A stretch of DNA of 64,000 nt, from positions 124,001 to 188,000 of the forward strand of contig CALYLW010000436.1 of assembly GCA_944989445.1 (NCBI GenBank), given 5' to 3'. The position numbers were made by a program, and so were the translations under genes. Under the pieces are notes generated by a model. It ran no database searches and had not been told where the DNA came from. It saw only the letters and a list, made by a program, of their open reading frames with translations. Numbering within the stretch: the first letter of the stretch is position 1; each line of letters starts with the position of its first letter. This document shows, one piece after another, positions 23,106 through 34,689 of the stretch. This stretch comes from Ampullaceana balthica. Taxonomy: Eukaryota > Mollusca > Gastropoda > Lymnaeidae.

Positions 23106-23280
23106 GGATTCCTGATCGTTGCGCTATATATTATTAAACATGTTTTACGACACAACTGCAATTTTGTATTTTTGGACGGTTTTGCGCTGCGTATTAAAAT
23201 GAACATTCTTTTAGTTACTTCTCGTACATAAAGGATTTATAGTAAAAAAACTCGATTTTTTACGTTTTTTTTAAATTTTT
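23106..23280 (+). repeat. Right part of a diverged family D unit
   Basis: Starts 'ttcctgatcgttgcgc' and follows the D unit to ACATAAAGGATTTATAG and 'ttttttacg'. It complements the partial unit at 16051-16389. Confidence 0.7.
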
Positions 23281-25429
23281 ATTTTTATTTTATTTTCTGT
23301 CTTTTCAATTTCTTTTGTAACTATTTTCTATTATCTATAATTTATAATTATGAGGTAATGTAAGTATGTCATTTCTGGAAGTGTTGACAGTGAGGGGATG
23401 AATCCGTGCTTGAGGGGTCAAGCAGGGACGAATTTAGACTGCACGGGGCCCCCGGCTTTAGCCAGTTCAGACCCTGTCCTAAATCCGCCATAGGGCTCAA
23501 GTGATCACGATGTGAATCGAGACTATTCAAGGATGGGCCACTTTTATGGTGTAGCTAGAAACCAGGCATTGTAAAGATCAACATTTCTGAACAATGCGTT
23601 TTAAAGTATATGAGATTGAACATATATACAGTTAATACAATTTATTTATGATCCTTACTACCACCGTTGCAAACACCTCCGTCCGTTATTGGTCTCGTAT
23701 AACCAACTCCCTCAGTCTGGAGGGCCACGCCTTTGTCTAGTCCCCGGTCTACAGTACGTTACTATTTAATATGTCAATCATGATGATTGAATCATCTATT
23801 ACCACCACCCCCCCAGATTAAGACGGGGATGGGGGTGGGGTACCATGACCCACTTTGGTCTCTTTAATGTTAGCCCCTGGTCTGATTTGGTCAATTGCAA
23901 TCATTTCCCCTCGTCAGTGCTTTGCACGGCTGACCTTTACATAACAGAGTCTACATTTAGCACCTCTGAGCATCTCGACGCGGTTTGGTCTATTCATCTA
24001 TCCAAGCTACCGCATGGGGCATTTCACACATCTTGGTCAGTCTTGACCAGACTACCAGTCCTACCAGCAAAAGAAATCTTTGATCTAAAGACCCTTTAAC
24101 CGCCCTTATTCTCTAAAAGATAGAAAATATTTTTAAAAAATTACGCAGTAAAACTAGATCAGCATCAGCTTAGTTACTTTTCTCTTTATTTTCTCTTTAC
24201 TTTAATACATTTTTAGTCTATTTTTGTCAATTTTTTTTAAATCCATAAATCCAGGGGGGGGGGCAAGCGCCTCCTTGCTGGGCGTTCATGACCAGTGAAT
24301 ATTCAGACGAATCTATAAGGGCAAAACTTTACGGGAAAGTTACGATACAGTTGTCCCTTCACAATTCACTTCCTTAGTTTCTCAATATAAAACACAGGTT
24401 AATATAATGTACGTAAGGCACAAACAAGTTACGTGTTATATTGCACATATTTAGGAATGTATATATTTTCTCTTGCTAACAATAACAGAACACATCCTTG
24501 TAGTCGTTTAACTAAACCATGTTGTCAATCACGTTATCTCTGTGACGTAGAACATAAACTTACCTGTAACCAAGATAATGTGCTAAACTTACATGTCTGA
24601 GGATTCGGCTATAGAGTGAATTTTAGTCTGTTAACATGTTTGTCGTAATTGAATTTTATGTCAATTATGATTTATATTAATTGTTTGAATTAATTATTAT
24701 GTTTAATTTATATAAAAATTTAAAAAATATGTCGAACTCTAATTTATAAATAACAGCATTTATGTGTTTTTTCATATGTATATTCTTCATAATTTTATTA
24801 TTCAAAAGTTATTCACTCACCAAGAGATATCTTTATAAATAAACCAAACAGGTTTGGTGCCTAATATAATTGATAACACAGTTATGTTTATATTTAAATG
24901 TGATAGATACAACTGATGAAACAATCATTTTGGTAATTATGTGGTAAAGCTGAAACACTAACAATGGTTTGACCTAATGGCCTAAAGGTCATATTCGTCT
25001 TTTATCAATACAAATATATTTTTTTTTACAGTTCGAAATGAAGGTTCACAAAACCATGTTTAATAATGTTTAATCTCATCCCTTTTTGAGTTAATAAAAT
25101 GAACGTTTTGAAAACCTGCATGTTTTTTTTTATCAACGCTCGACAGGCCGAACAAGCTGTCAGTCGCATGGACGACAGCACACAGGTGGGCGACCAACTC
25201 TCTACAAACAATGTTCTATTGTTAATAAATACACAGTAAACGTGCTTGACCTCTGAACTCATGTAAAGGTAGAAGCAAACAAAGAACTATTCTTGTTTCT
25301 TAACATATTTTAACATCTGCATTTCGCGATGTTCTATACTGCCAACAACGCTATTCAAACAAAGCGTTGGTTAGTAGAGTCCTTACAAAGTACGTATAAC
25401 CCCTTTATATAACATTTTAAGTGTACACT
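23281..25429. other. No gene recognised
   Basis: AT-rich with G/C-run patches near 23810-23840 and 24255. An 84-codon open frame at 23845-24099 has no family signature and no conserved neighbour. Nothing else is supported. Confidence 0.5.
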
Positions 25430-25640
25430 CTTGTCGACAACAAAGGCAAGTTTATTATACAATATATATCGATAATAATTTAGTAATGTTTAAGAGTTAT
25501 GACACAATCCTCTGAAATGAGCTTGTTAAAATTGAAGTAAGGTTTTATCTAGGGCAGGAGAATCCTAAAAATACATTGACATTGTATCACTATTTATAGG
25601 GAACGAGATCAAGTGACATAGCAATTGAATAAACTTTTTA
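25430..25640 (+). repeat. Family A dispersed repeat, copy A5 (5' part)
   Basis: 'acaacaaaggcaagtttatt' to 'gagatcaagtgacatagcaa' matches copy A9 at 56410-56605. HP1 (TCACTA/TAGGGA) and HP2 are partly decayed. A related stretch with intact HP1 (ATCCCTA/TAGGGAT, 26216-26233) lies at 26100-26290. Confidence 0.55.
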
Positions 25641-26334
25641 ATTTTTTTTGTATTTTTATTTTTTAAAGAATATATTTTTATTTACACGTTAATCAATTTT
25701 AATTACAAAATGTGTGATGTTCTAACTTTGTGATCTTTACAATAACTTTGATAGCATTTTGACCAGGATAAACAAAAAATGTAAACTTAAAATAAGCGCC
25801 AGTTGAGGTTTTAACAAAAACGTAAGCAATGAATATTAAATTAAAACAAAGGAGATTCAAATTATATATGTACGAAAAATTATTGGTTTAATAAAATCAT
25901 ATAAAATGTATTAAAATGTAAACACCAAATAAATATCACATTGATAATTTGACCAAAAAAAGACATTTTATCTCAAGAAATTGCAAAGAAATTGGATAAG
26001 GATACTTCATTTGACCCTATAAAACATCGTTAGACTAAAACTATAGATGAGTGAATTGCAAAATAGCCATTAAAAAAATTTAATTAAATTCTTCTTTATG
26101 GGACTATTCTCAAGAGGCACTTCAAATTACTTTTCTGTGAACCGTGAAATCAGTTTTCAAAATTAAATAAAGATTTATCGGGGTAGGAGCATTATACTTT
26201 TTTCATTGACATTGTATCCCTAATTATAGGGATTGAGTTTTATGGGCGTGTCACTATGATAAGATATGTCTTTTTTTATTTATTTATTTAAAATTACCTA
26301 CAGATCATTTTTCTATATTTAACATTAATCTGAT
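25641..26334. other. No gene; second A-like module at its right end
   Basis: AT-rich sequence. The only recognisable part is the family A-like stretch at 26100-26290, with HP1 intact and HP2 degraded. Confidence 0.5.
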
Positions 26335-27525
26335 TTTAACAAATAAAATGTACATTATATATTTTTAAACATAAAAACCTTAAATATTTTCTGTTATGTT
26401 TAATATCATGTTTTGTATTGTTTGTCTAAACATGTACTCTAGTGTTGTGTTGGTGTAATTGTTATTATGGAAAATTCCCTTAAGTCTGTTGTGCCATATG
26501 TGTTTTCTGTATTGTGAAATTATCTTTAAGCTTGTTGTATGTTATTTCTTGTTTATAGAGTCTGGCATTATCTTTAGTGTTATTTCTTTTTCTATAAATA
26601 CAGTGTGTATTGTGCCTTCTTGTATGAATTGTTGAAGTGTGGATTTAGTTTGTAAAATTGTATTGCATGTGAGATGTATGTGTTGTTCAGTCTCAGCAGC
26701 CCTTGACCTGCAGAGTGGACAGCCTATTCTTGTCTGTCTGTCCTTATATTGTCTTGATGAGACTGGTTTTGTATTGTAAATTAGTCTGTATGTTATTTTC
26801 TTTTCTTTATTTGGTATTTATTTGATGTTTGTATTTTTAAAAGGGACCTCAGTGTTTGTAATTCCATAAACTTGTGTCCATTTAATTCTATTGTTCAGAA
26901 GTGTTGTTTGTCTTTTGATTAAACGCGTATATATTTCTTTGTTTGTTTTGTGTAATACTTCTTCATTGCCTTTTATTGCTTTGATCCTTGCTGTATGAAA
27001 TTGTGATTGATTTCTACCCATGTAATGTGCAGTGCTGTTGTCAATTATTATTTAATGTCCTAATCTGATTCCTAAGTAATAATGTGTGAATATATTTTCT
27101 GATTTCTTTTTATGGCTTGTCCTATAAATTTTATTCTTAATGCTTGTATTTTTGTTTGTATGTCTTGCAAGTTTATTCCTCCATTTAGCTTAGGTTGTAT
27201 TAGTGTTGTATGTTTGATATTGTGTATTGTTCCTAGGAATATGTATTTAGTTATGTGTGAGTTGTTTTGCTTTCGAAGTGTTGATGGGGGCTCCCATATT
27301 GTTCCTGTATATATTGTTTTGGGGATGACATAAGTGTTTATTATTGTGCTCCTTCCAAACATTTTTTGTGCTGTGTATGTGTTCCTTTCAATGATATTTT
27401 TTATTGATTTTTCAATATTCCTCCATATTTCAGTTTTTGTCTGTGTCTGATTTTTGGAACAAAAGATCCCATAAATTCTAAGACTCTCCTTCCTAATTAT
27501 GACTAAAGGGAAATGTTTTATATTA
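26335..27525 (-). mobile_element. LINE of the L1/Tx1 group, copy 2, strongly 5'-truncated
   Basis: Collinear with 20066-21240 at high similarity, covering the 3' UTR, CCHC region and RT thumb. The RT catalytic part is absent. The 5' break lies near 27510-27525, beyond which the two copies differ. Confidence 0.8.
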
Positions 27526-27578
27526 TGCCATGTCCACATCTTCAGGATATTTTTGACAAAAAGCTCTAAGTGCTTCAC
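26690..27578 (-). pseudogene. L1/Tx1-type ORF2 C-terminal fragment
   Basis: Open from 27578 to 27072, with FGRSTIINTYVIPKTIY, a KYIFLG block and LNGGINLQDIQTKIQALRIK, as in the region after the RT of L1/Tx1-group elements. After frame changes, the CCHC knuckle CPLC...H...C is seen near 26745-26695. The first ~20 codons (upstream of about 27520) are not shared with copy 1 and belong to the flanking sequence. Confidence 0.75.
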
Positions 27579-28110
27579 AAATCATTTCTGCTGTTTCTTC
27601 TCATTTTATAAAGATTAAAAACATGTTTGTATCATTATTGTGTACTGATGCTCTCTGTACAAGACTTAATTCTAATAAATTGACCAAATGTTTTGAATCT
27701 GAACTTGTCTCTTGGGTTAAGGTTCTCAAAATCGTCATCTTCATCATCACTTACATGGCTTCTTCTATGTATGCTTTTTTGCAAATATCTTCATCATCAT
27801 CATTGATACGCCTTCTTCAAAATATGAATTTATTGATATCAACTTCAATCATTTTTCCCTTAGCTTTTTCGTTAACATGATCTAAAACATCCATGAAACA
27901 TTTTTAAAAATCTTAAAGTAAATTATACACTTGCCTACATACATCTCATCTGACAATTAAATCACTCTCTGCCGTAGTAATTATGTCTGCGACAACTCGT
28001 TCAAGAACATTTATTCCCGTACTGCCATTACTATTGATCTGTTCTGATAGGTTTTTTTAGAAGTCAATTATGGAGCCACGTTTCTTTGTACGATATGTTA
28101 TCGAAACTGT
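27530..28110 (-). pseudogene. Unidentified coding-like relic
   Basis: On the minus strand several short frames look like decayed protein: GINVLERVVADIITTAESDL (about 28015-27957), NEKAKGKMIEVDINKF, an acidic stretch DDDEDICKKAYIEEAM, and AEMICEALRAFCQKYPEDVD near 27600-27535. Stops and frame shifts separate them. The composition and low-complexity acid run suggest a transposon or other protein remnant. I do not recognise the family and do not assign a function. Confidence 0.35.
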
Positions 28111-28290
28111 TATATTGTCTAAAGAATTTTTATGACTTTGAACTAAAAAGATGTTGCGCCAATCACAAAACATGTACGTGTTTGTGACAATAACTTACTC
28201 AAAAAATTTGTTGGTGGCTCCCGAATAAGTGAAAGCCCTACGCTATAGCTTGTTTAGCTTATAGGTGAATACAGCACTGTGTATACCAGG
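28111..28290. other. No gene recognised
   Basis: AT-rich linker between the unidentified relic and family A copy A6. Confidence 0.5.
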
Positions 28291-28764
28291 GGTAAGAGAA
28301 AACGAGTAATTCATTGGCAGAGCATCCCTCATTAAAGGGAACGAAGGTAAGTGGCAAACCACTTATAAATATAGAAGATAGAAACAAGTATCATGTTCTT
28401 CGCGTGTGGGGTTAAACAATGAAACATCAAATATGTGACAGTGATTAAATTAAATTAATAGATTTCATAATTTTAATTTAAATTGATTTTAAAAATCCCC
28501 TTTTTTTATAAATTTAAATATTTTTTTCTGTATAATTTCTTGTGACGTAAAATATAAGATTTACGTAATACAAATCAAGAAAACTTTTTCTCAGACACTA
28601 TATAGAAACATTGAATATAAGTTAAAGAAATGTTTTTAATATCTTATCATTTATTATTTTGCGGATTAATTTGTTTTAAGTAAAAAATCATATACATCGA
28701 TATGTACTGGTGCTTTTCAGTGCGCGCTGACAGGATATACAAACTTAATTCAAATTAAAGAAGA
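28291..28764 (+). repeat. Family A dispersed repeat, copy A6
   Basis: HP1 (TCCCT/AGGGA, 28325-28340) and HP2 TAAGTGG-CAAA-CCACTTA (28348-28365). Here the outermost HP2 pair is T-A instead of the usual C-G, so pairing is kept. The box GGTGCTTTTCAGTGC follows at about 28709. Confidence 0.7.
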
Positions 28765-29068
28765 AAAAACAACGCTTTTTAATGTAAAGGTTTTCCTTTA
28801 TTCTTTAATTTTGAAAAATTATTTCTATTAATACATGTAGAATCTATATAGTTTAAAAGTTGTTTGTTTTCTATATTTTTTTAATTTAAATAATATTTAT
28901 GAAATAAAGCAAAGTTTTCATTTATCAATTAATGCTAACTTCATTGTCAATTTCCGACGATTCTAAAAACACTAACACGCACAAATATACATATTTAAGT
29001 AATGTACACAATCTAATGTAGACTGCATATTCAACGATCATATATATACGTTTTATAAGCAAAAGAAA

Positions 29069-29310
29069 CGCTTCAAAGACACACTAAAAACTTCAATGAA
29101 AGCGTTTGCTATCAATCCAGACAATTGGGAACGAGCTGCAATGGTGTCACGTCATGCGAGGCAAACCGGATAACCGCCGCAGAAAAGAAGAGGCAAGACC
29201 GAAAGGCCCATGCTGTCAACCTTCCAGGAGATGTCCCACTCGCCCCTTGTCCCTTCTGTTCCCGAAACTTCCGTGCAATTATCGGTTTATCACAGTTTAT
29301 GGTTGGCAAA
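29069..29310 (+). pseudogene. LINE ORF2 C-terminal zinc-finger relic
   Basis: Frame 1 from 29069 reads RFKDTLKTSMKAFAINPDNWERA, then a frame change gives EANRITAAEKKRQDRK and a C2H2-like CPFCSRNFRAIIGL. This order (RYKD...W...EEKR..RK, then C-x2-C-x-R...GL) is the usual C-terminal tail of one group of invertebrate endonuclease/RT LINEs. Only the last ~80 codons remain and at least one frameshift is present. The longer open frames here (29106-29408, 29125-29424) are partly this relic and partly chance. Confidence 0.65.
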
Positions 29311-29382
29311 CTAGGTTGGTGGGGAGGAAGAAAACCGCATTGCAAATGTCTAGAGACCAACAATGCGTCGGTGGTACCCCCA

Positions 29383-29520
29383 ACAGACGTTCACTCACAT
29401 TGTTTTGATTTCTACGTGCTGTAGTTTGTGTCCATTCTTTCGCCTCTTTCTTTGCAATATACAAGAAGAGCAAGTCTGTGGCGTATGCTACGCCGCGGTT
29501 CGTATATAGTAGTAACTATT
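29383..29520 (+). repeat. Helitron-like 3' end, degenerate
   Basis: Shares 'ttgttttgattt' and 'gtgctgtagtttgtgtcc' with 30475-30572, then a hairpin built on GGCGTATGCTACGCCGC near 29480. The expected CTAG after the hairpin is not clear here. Confidence 0.4.
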
Positions 29521-29877
29521 GTGGCAATCCAGACACACACACTCACCAGGGACGTAACAGATTTCCACAAATTAAAAAATGTTCACTTACAATTTCAATA
29601 TAAATAGAATTTGAACAAAATCCCTACCAATAAATACCTATACCTGACCAATCAACCACATGTCTCGGTCCGTATAATATAATATATATAATTGTCTTCA
29701 TGGGACCATGCGAGGAAAGCAAGCTGCAGGTATGTGCAACCGAGCATGACGAATGAACCTCGCTCGGGTCAACTAATCACTTTTGGCAAGCGTGGTGGGA
29801 TGAAAAAAAAAGGGGGGAGGGAGTGGGTGGTAACAAAACTCTTGCGTTAACTTACATTGTTCCTACACAGATAAGTG

Positions 29878-29949
29878 AGATTCGTAGTGTACTGGTTATC
29901 ACGTCCGCCTAATACGGGGAGGTCCTGGGTTCAAGCCCCAGCGAAAACA
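29878..29949 (+). tRNA. Val-type tRNA-like sequence, probably a pseudogene
   Basis: 72 bases matching the eukaryotic tRNA-Val pattern: GTAGTGTACTGGTTATCACG (D-arm region), anticodon loop CTAATAC, T arm CTGGG-TTCAAGC-CCCAG fully paired. The acceptor stem AGATTCG/CGAAAAC has several mismatches and the anticodon stem one. The loop would place AAT at the anticodon (Ile) on a Val-like body. Both points argue for a pseudogene or SINE head rather than a working tRNA. Confidence 0.5.
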
Positions 29950-30099
29950 TTGTTGTTTTTTTTTAATTTTTAAAAATGTCTGTTTGTGCCCGATCTTTTA
30001 CCCCGTAGCATACGCTGCTAATGATTTAGTGACGGGTGAAGACTTCCTGAAAGACACAGTTGTCAAAATGGGGTGGGTTTGGGCAAACGACTGTGAGTG

Positions 30100-30165
30100 A
30101 ATGAAAGAAGGAAGTCTGGAGAGACCCGCGGCTTAGCATACGCCACAGACTTGCTCATCATAGAC
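30100..30165 (-). repeat. Helitron-like 3' hairpin remnant
   Basis: Minus strand 'gagcaagtctgtggcgtatg' followed by CTAAGCCGCGGG, the same hairpin as at 29480 and 43150 with one mismatch. Confidence 0.4.
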
Positions 30166-30474
30166 AGTGCAAAGAACATTCTGGGGGGGATGAGAGTACA
30201 GACACAAAAAGCAGCACTAAGTAAATAAAAAATAGCGTGTAAACGTAAAGGTATGCACACTGAGGTTCTTGTTACCCGCTTCCCATTTATTACTACAATC
30301 CCCTTACACATAAACTTTGTTTGGCCGATCCTAGCGAGGGTTAGTCATATTTAGGGTTGTTAATAATTGCGTGTTTTTAATGGAAAACCGATTATCTATT
30401 ATGTAACTCCGCTTTTAAACCAATTATCGTTATACAGCTGACTTCATAGAACATAAAATTTAAGTTGGCAGTCC

Positions 30475-30572
30475 TCCCCCCCAAACCGACGTTCACTCGC
30501 GTTGTTTTGATTTCTTCGTGCTGTAGTTTGTGTCCCAAGTCTGCGGCTTTTGCTACGCCGCGGAGCGTCTAG
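30475..30572 (+). mobile_element. Helitron-like 3' terminus
   Basis: A GCGG...CCGC hairpin (about 30543-30562) is followed by about ten bases and CTAG (30569-30572), then T. A short hairpin just before a CTRR end with insertion before T is the classic Helitron 3' signature. No 5' TC end or helicase was found. Confidence 0.5.
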
Positions 30573-31587
30573 TGTTACATAAAATACTTCAGCTTGAAAG
30601 GACAATATACTAAACAATGCACGTGTCGACTAAATACTTTCTTAAGCGAAAAAATAAACTAATGTCAGTTTGATTTTTAAAAAAGAAAGAAAATAGATGC
30701 AGTGTTATGTCCAGTGATAAATCAATCAGGTTTAGAACATAGTCTTTACGTATTCGGGGAACATTTGAAGGGGGCGAGGCTCACTAGCAATATGTTAACT
30801 TTGAGAATTAACGTATTCTAAACTGCTGCGCATCGCCGATAAGACATCGGCCCGGGAATATTGGTACTGACCATCTGGGCATGTAGGGACTTATTGATAA
30901 ACTCGTTCAAATTTTCATTTAATTCAGGAAGTTTAAAATAAAAAATTGATACATTAGTTGTATAACATTTAACCTTTAATTTTATTCATCAAGTTCAACA
31001 ATATTGATAAAATATTTGTCTATCCTTGAAACGTTCATTTTATCCAGCAAAGTAAACATTAAGTGGTGAAATTCTTTAGAAGGCGTGGGTAACAGATAAT
31101 TCTTAGTGAGACACATACGTATTTTATGTGTTTCTATCATTAGAGATTATGATTATTTATTGGTTAAAATTTGTCATATCATTTCGTACAATAGAAAATT
31201 CATTGTCATTATGAGTTTTTGACTGGTAACTGAAACACTACAACTAATCAGTCTAAATGTACATTACTTAGTTAAAGAAGATTTAACTTCCCTAATATTT
31301 TTTTGTAAAATGTTGCTGATTTTATGCTTACAAAGGTATATTACATATTACGTGAGAGGAGACTACTTCCCTCCCCTTCCCCACTTAACTCCCTCGATAG
31401 TGGGATGGGGATAGTAAGATGTTTCTTTTTAAAAGAAATACTGTAAAATCATATTGACATTTGTATGAGAAGATGCCCCGCACAAAGGCCACAAACATAA
31501 TAAAAACGTTTTATAATGGTTTAAATTAAATATATTTAAATATAATTAATTATTCACTTTTTTGTTATCGAGGATAAAAGTGAAATA
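30573..31587. other. No gene recognised
   Basis: AT-rich sequence with a C-rich patch near 31370. No coding or repeat signature that I can support. Confidence 0.5.
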
Positions 31588-32154
31588 CAGTCTGACATCG
31601 CTTAAGTCGAACTTCCCTATGTCGAAAACCTCCCTATATCAAATTAATTGTTAGGTCCCGGCCAAATTCTTGACATTAATTTTTGGCTTTCAACCTCTCT
31701 TAGTCGAATTTTCCAAGACGTTTGGGTTATTATTCTGGAGTGACATTTCAGAACACTTGTTCCATAGAGCCACGTAATTGGACGTAAAATCTTATCTTAG
31801 TGCATTCCACGAGGGATTAAGCGACCCTTGCAAGTAAAAAAATGACAAAAACAAGAAAAAAGGATTAGTAACTAATTCGCGTCCGTTTGCATGCTGTGAC
31901 TCTTTAAAAAAAAATACTGTGGAGGGAGTAATGTGGGGGAGGGGAATGAAGGTGTCTCCTCTCACGGGCTTGTGTCGGCGGCATGTCAAAGCAAGTTGGC
32001 TTCCTGTCATATGGAACATAGACACCGCCTTTCTTTCGTGTCAAGCCTACTAGCCATCATGGCTGTTCCCTATTGCGCAATTTTACCTAACTCAAAAACT
32101 CAGTAAGTCGATTTTTATCGGGTTCTTTGAGTTCGATTTAGAGAGGTCCGACTG
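31588..32154. mobile_element. pogo/Tigger-like MITE
   Basis: Ends CAGTCTGACATCGCTTAAGTCGAAC (left, quoted start CAGTCTGACATCGC) and, inverted, CAGTCGGACCTCTC. Both are flanked by TA (31586-31587, 32155-32156), the pogo/Tc1 target. The 567-base interior has no transposase, although further inward 'gtcgaa'-type motifs recur, as in Tigger subterminal regions. Confidence 0.85.
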
Positions 32155-32600
32155 TAATTATTTTAATACAAATTTTAAACACAAATTAGAGATTTAGTGG
32201 CACCCTTTTGAGCTGGTGCCCTTGGCAACTAACCCGATGCCAACCCGTTGTTAAGCCACTCTCTATAAATTTGTCGATGGAAAAATAATGTCATATAGCC
32301 GGTTTTTAAATGTTTTTAAATTTTAATTATTTGTTTAAATAAATGCACATCAGAAAATACGTCTTTTAAATTACATCAAAAAGTATCTATAAAAAGACTA
32401 TTTTTAAAAACAACTTTTATTATTATTATCTAAGAACAATTGCCTTAAAATACTTCATAATAGTCAATAGTTAATAACAATATTTACATCTTTTACTTAA
32501 TCAAATTTTAAAAAAAACTTGAATTTTAATTAATGATCAATATACCCTACTTAAGCGATTAACTAGCAATTTTTTGTTTCCGAATATTTTTATTTTATTG
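32155..32600. other. No gene recognised
   Basis: Very AT-rich stretch between the pogo MITE and the piggyBac relic. Confidence 0.5.
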
Positions 32601-32690
32601 GTATAAATTGAGATCAAATTGTTAAGGAAAACTTGTATTTTGGATCACACCAGTGGTATTTTTCCTAAAAGTTCAATTATTGGTCCAGTC

Positions 32691-33243
32691 TCAATTGGGG
32701 ATCATGACATATCCTGTCTTGTTTTCATGCCATCCTGGAAAACCACATGGAGTCCAACGTTGTATTTGATGGCACTGCTTTCTTGCATTCTTCTTGCACA
32801 CACACATCACACTTCCTTGTTTTCCCACTTCCGTATGATCAATGTAATGACCAGTTCCAGATTTCATTGAGTTTGTCGATCAACGGTCGAATTTTGATGA
32901 GCTTTTCACTTTCATTTGCTGGAATGTCTTCCAGGTCAGAATTGTCATTGATATGGAGAGATCGTTTTATTTCCAGGTACCTGTTCCGACTCATAAATTT
33001 TCTCAAATATTGCACATCCAAGTAGTCATCTTCACACCAGTATAGCTGTTTTTGAGGAAGAGCGTGATACCCTGTAAAGAGAATAATGCCAGTAAACTTT
33101 CTGACACAATCATGTGACATGAAAAACTGGTGGATGTTTTTCTGTGTGGCATAAATTTCAGTCTGCCGGACAATATGCGTCAGAACTGCCTCATCAAACA
33201 ACTTCACAAAACACTGCACCAGGGATTCTACCCTAAAGTAAGT
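32691..33243 (-). pseudogene. piggyBac transposase with core deleted (PGBD2/3-like)
   Basis: From 33243: YATQKNIHQFF, then FTGIILFTGYHALPQKQLYW and YLRKFMSRNRYLEIKRSLH, then IRPLIDKLN, the N-terminal part of DDE_Tnp_1_7 transposases. Directly after (frameshift near 32860) comes GTGHYIDHTEVGKQG and CVCKKNARKQC...C...WH, which fits the C-terminal Cys-rich zinc domain of the same family, ending at a stop at 32691. The catalytic core with its three Asp residues is missing. The apparent start MLCNKEG at 33276 lies in the adjoining satellite and is not the natural N terminus. Confidence 0.85.
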
Positions 33244-33246
33244 GGA

Positions 33247-34675
33247 TGAGATTATCCCTTCTTTGTTACACAACATTACATTTAGGGTAACTATGAGATT
33301 ATCCCTTCTTTGTTACACAACATTACAGTTTGGGTAACTATGAGATGATCCCTTCTTTGTTACACAACTTTACAGTTTGGGTAACTATGAGATGATCCCT
33401 TCTTTGTTACACAACTTTACAGTTTGGGTAACTATGAGATGATCCCTTCTTTGTTACACAACATTACATTTAGGGTAACTATGAGATTATCCCTTCTTTG
33501 TTACACAACATTACAGTTTGGATAACTATGAGATGATCCCTTCTTTGTTACACAACATTACAGTTTGGGTAACTATGAGATGATCCCTTCTTTGTTGTAC
33601 AACATTACAGTTTGGGTAACTATGAGATGATCCCTTCTTTGTTGTACAACATTACAGTTAGGGTAACTATGAGATGATCCCTTCTTTGTTGTACAACATT
33701 ACAGTTTGGGTAACTATGAGATGATCCCTTCTTTGTTGTACAACATTACAGTTAGGGTAACTATGAGATGATCCCTTCTTTGTTGTACAACATTACAGTT
33801 TAGGGTAACTATGAGATGATCCCTTCTTTGTTACACAACATTACAGTTTGGGTAACTATGAGATGATCCCTTCTTTGTTATACAACATTACAGTTTGGGT
33901 AACTATGAGATGATCCCTTCTTTGTTACACAACTTTACAGTTTGGGTAACTATGAGATGATCCCTTCTTTGTTATACAACATTACAGTTAGGGTAACTAT
34001 GAGATGATCCCTTCTTTGTTATACAACATTACAGTTTGGGTAACTATGAGATGATCCCTTCTTTGTTGTACAACATTACAGTTTGGGTAACTATGAGATG
34101 ATCCCTTCTTTGTTGTACAACATTACAGTTTGGGTAACTATGAGATGATCCCTTTCTTTGTTGTACAACATTACAGTTAGGGTAACTATGAGATGATCCC
34201 TTCTTTGTTGTACAACATTACAGTTTGGGTAACTATGAGATGATCCCTTCTTTGTTACACAACATTACAGTTAGGGTAACTATGAGATGATCCCTTCTTT
34301 GTTGTACAACATTACAGTTAGGGTAACTATGAGATGAACCATTCTCTGTTACACAACATTACAGTTAGGGTAACTATGAGATGATCCCTTTCTTTGTTGT
34401 ACAACATTACAGTTTAGGGTAACTATGAGATGAACTCTTCTTTGTTGTACAACATTACAGTTAGGGTAACTATGAGATGATCCCATTCTTTGTTACACAA
34501 CATTACAGTTAGGGTAACTATGAGATGAACCATTCTTTGTTGTACAACATTACATTTAGGGTAACTATGAGATGAACCATTCTTTGTTACACAACATTAC
34601 AGTTTGGGTAACTATGAGATGAACCATTCTTTGTTACACACCATTACAGTTTGGGTAAATATGAGATGATCCCTT
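33247..34675. repeat. 47-bp satellite array, about 30 copies
   Basis: Unit 'gggtaactatgagatgatcc' plus 'cttctttgttacacaac' plus 'attacagttt', 47 bases (48 where 'gttta' occurs). Variants TTACACAAC, TTGTACAAC and TTATACAAC at one site and GTTT/GTTA at the end occur in mixed order, with GTAC types more frequent in the middle. The array begins exactly where the piggyBac coding homology ends. Confidence 0.95.
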
Positions 34676-34689
34676 CTCTACACAAGTGT

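Noticed and set aside
23845..24099. 84-codon open frame
   Set aside because: No domain, no signal sequence pattern, no second copy; could be chance.
29106..29424. Two ~100-codon frames as a possible host zinc-finger gene
   Set aside because: The C2H2-like motif fits the C-terminal tail of a LINE, preceded by more LINE sequence in another frame.
33247..34675. CRISPR-like array
   Set aside because: Units are contiguous with no unique spacers, and the sequence is eukaryotic; it is a satellite.
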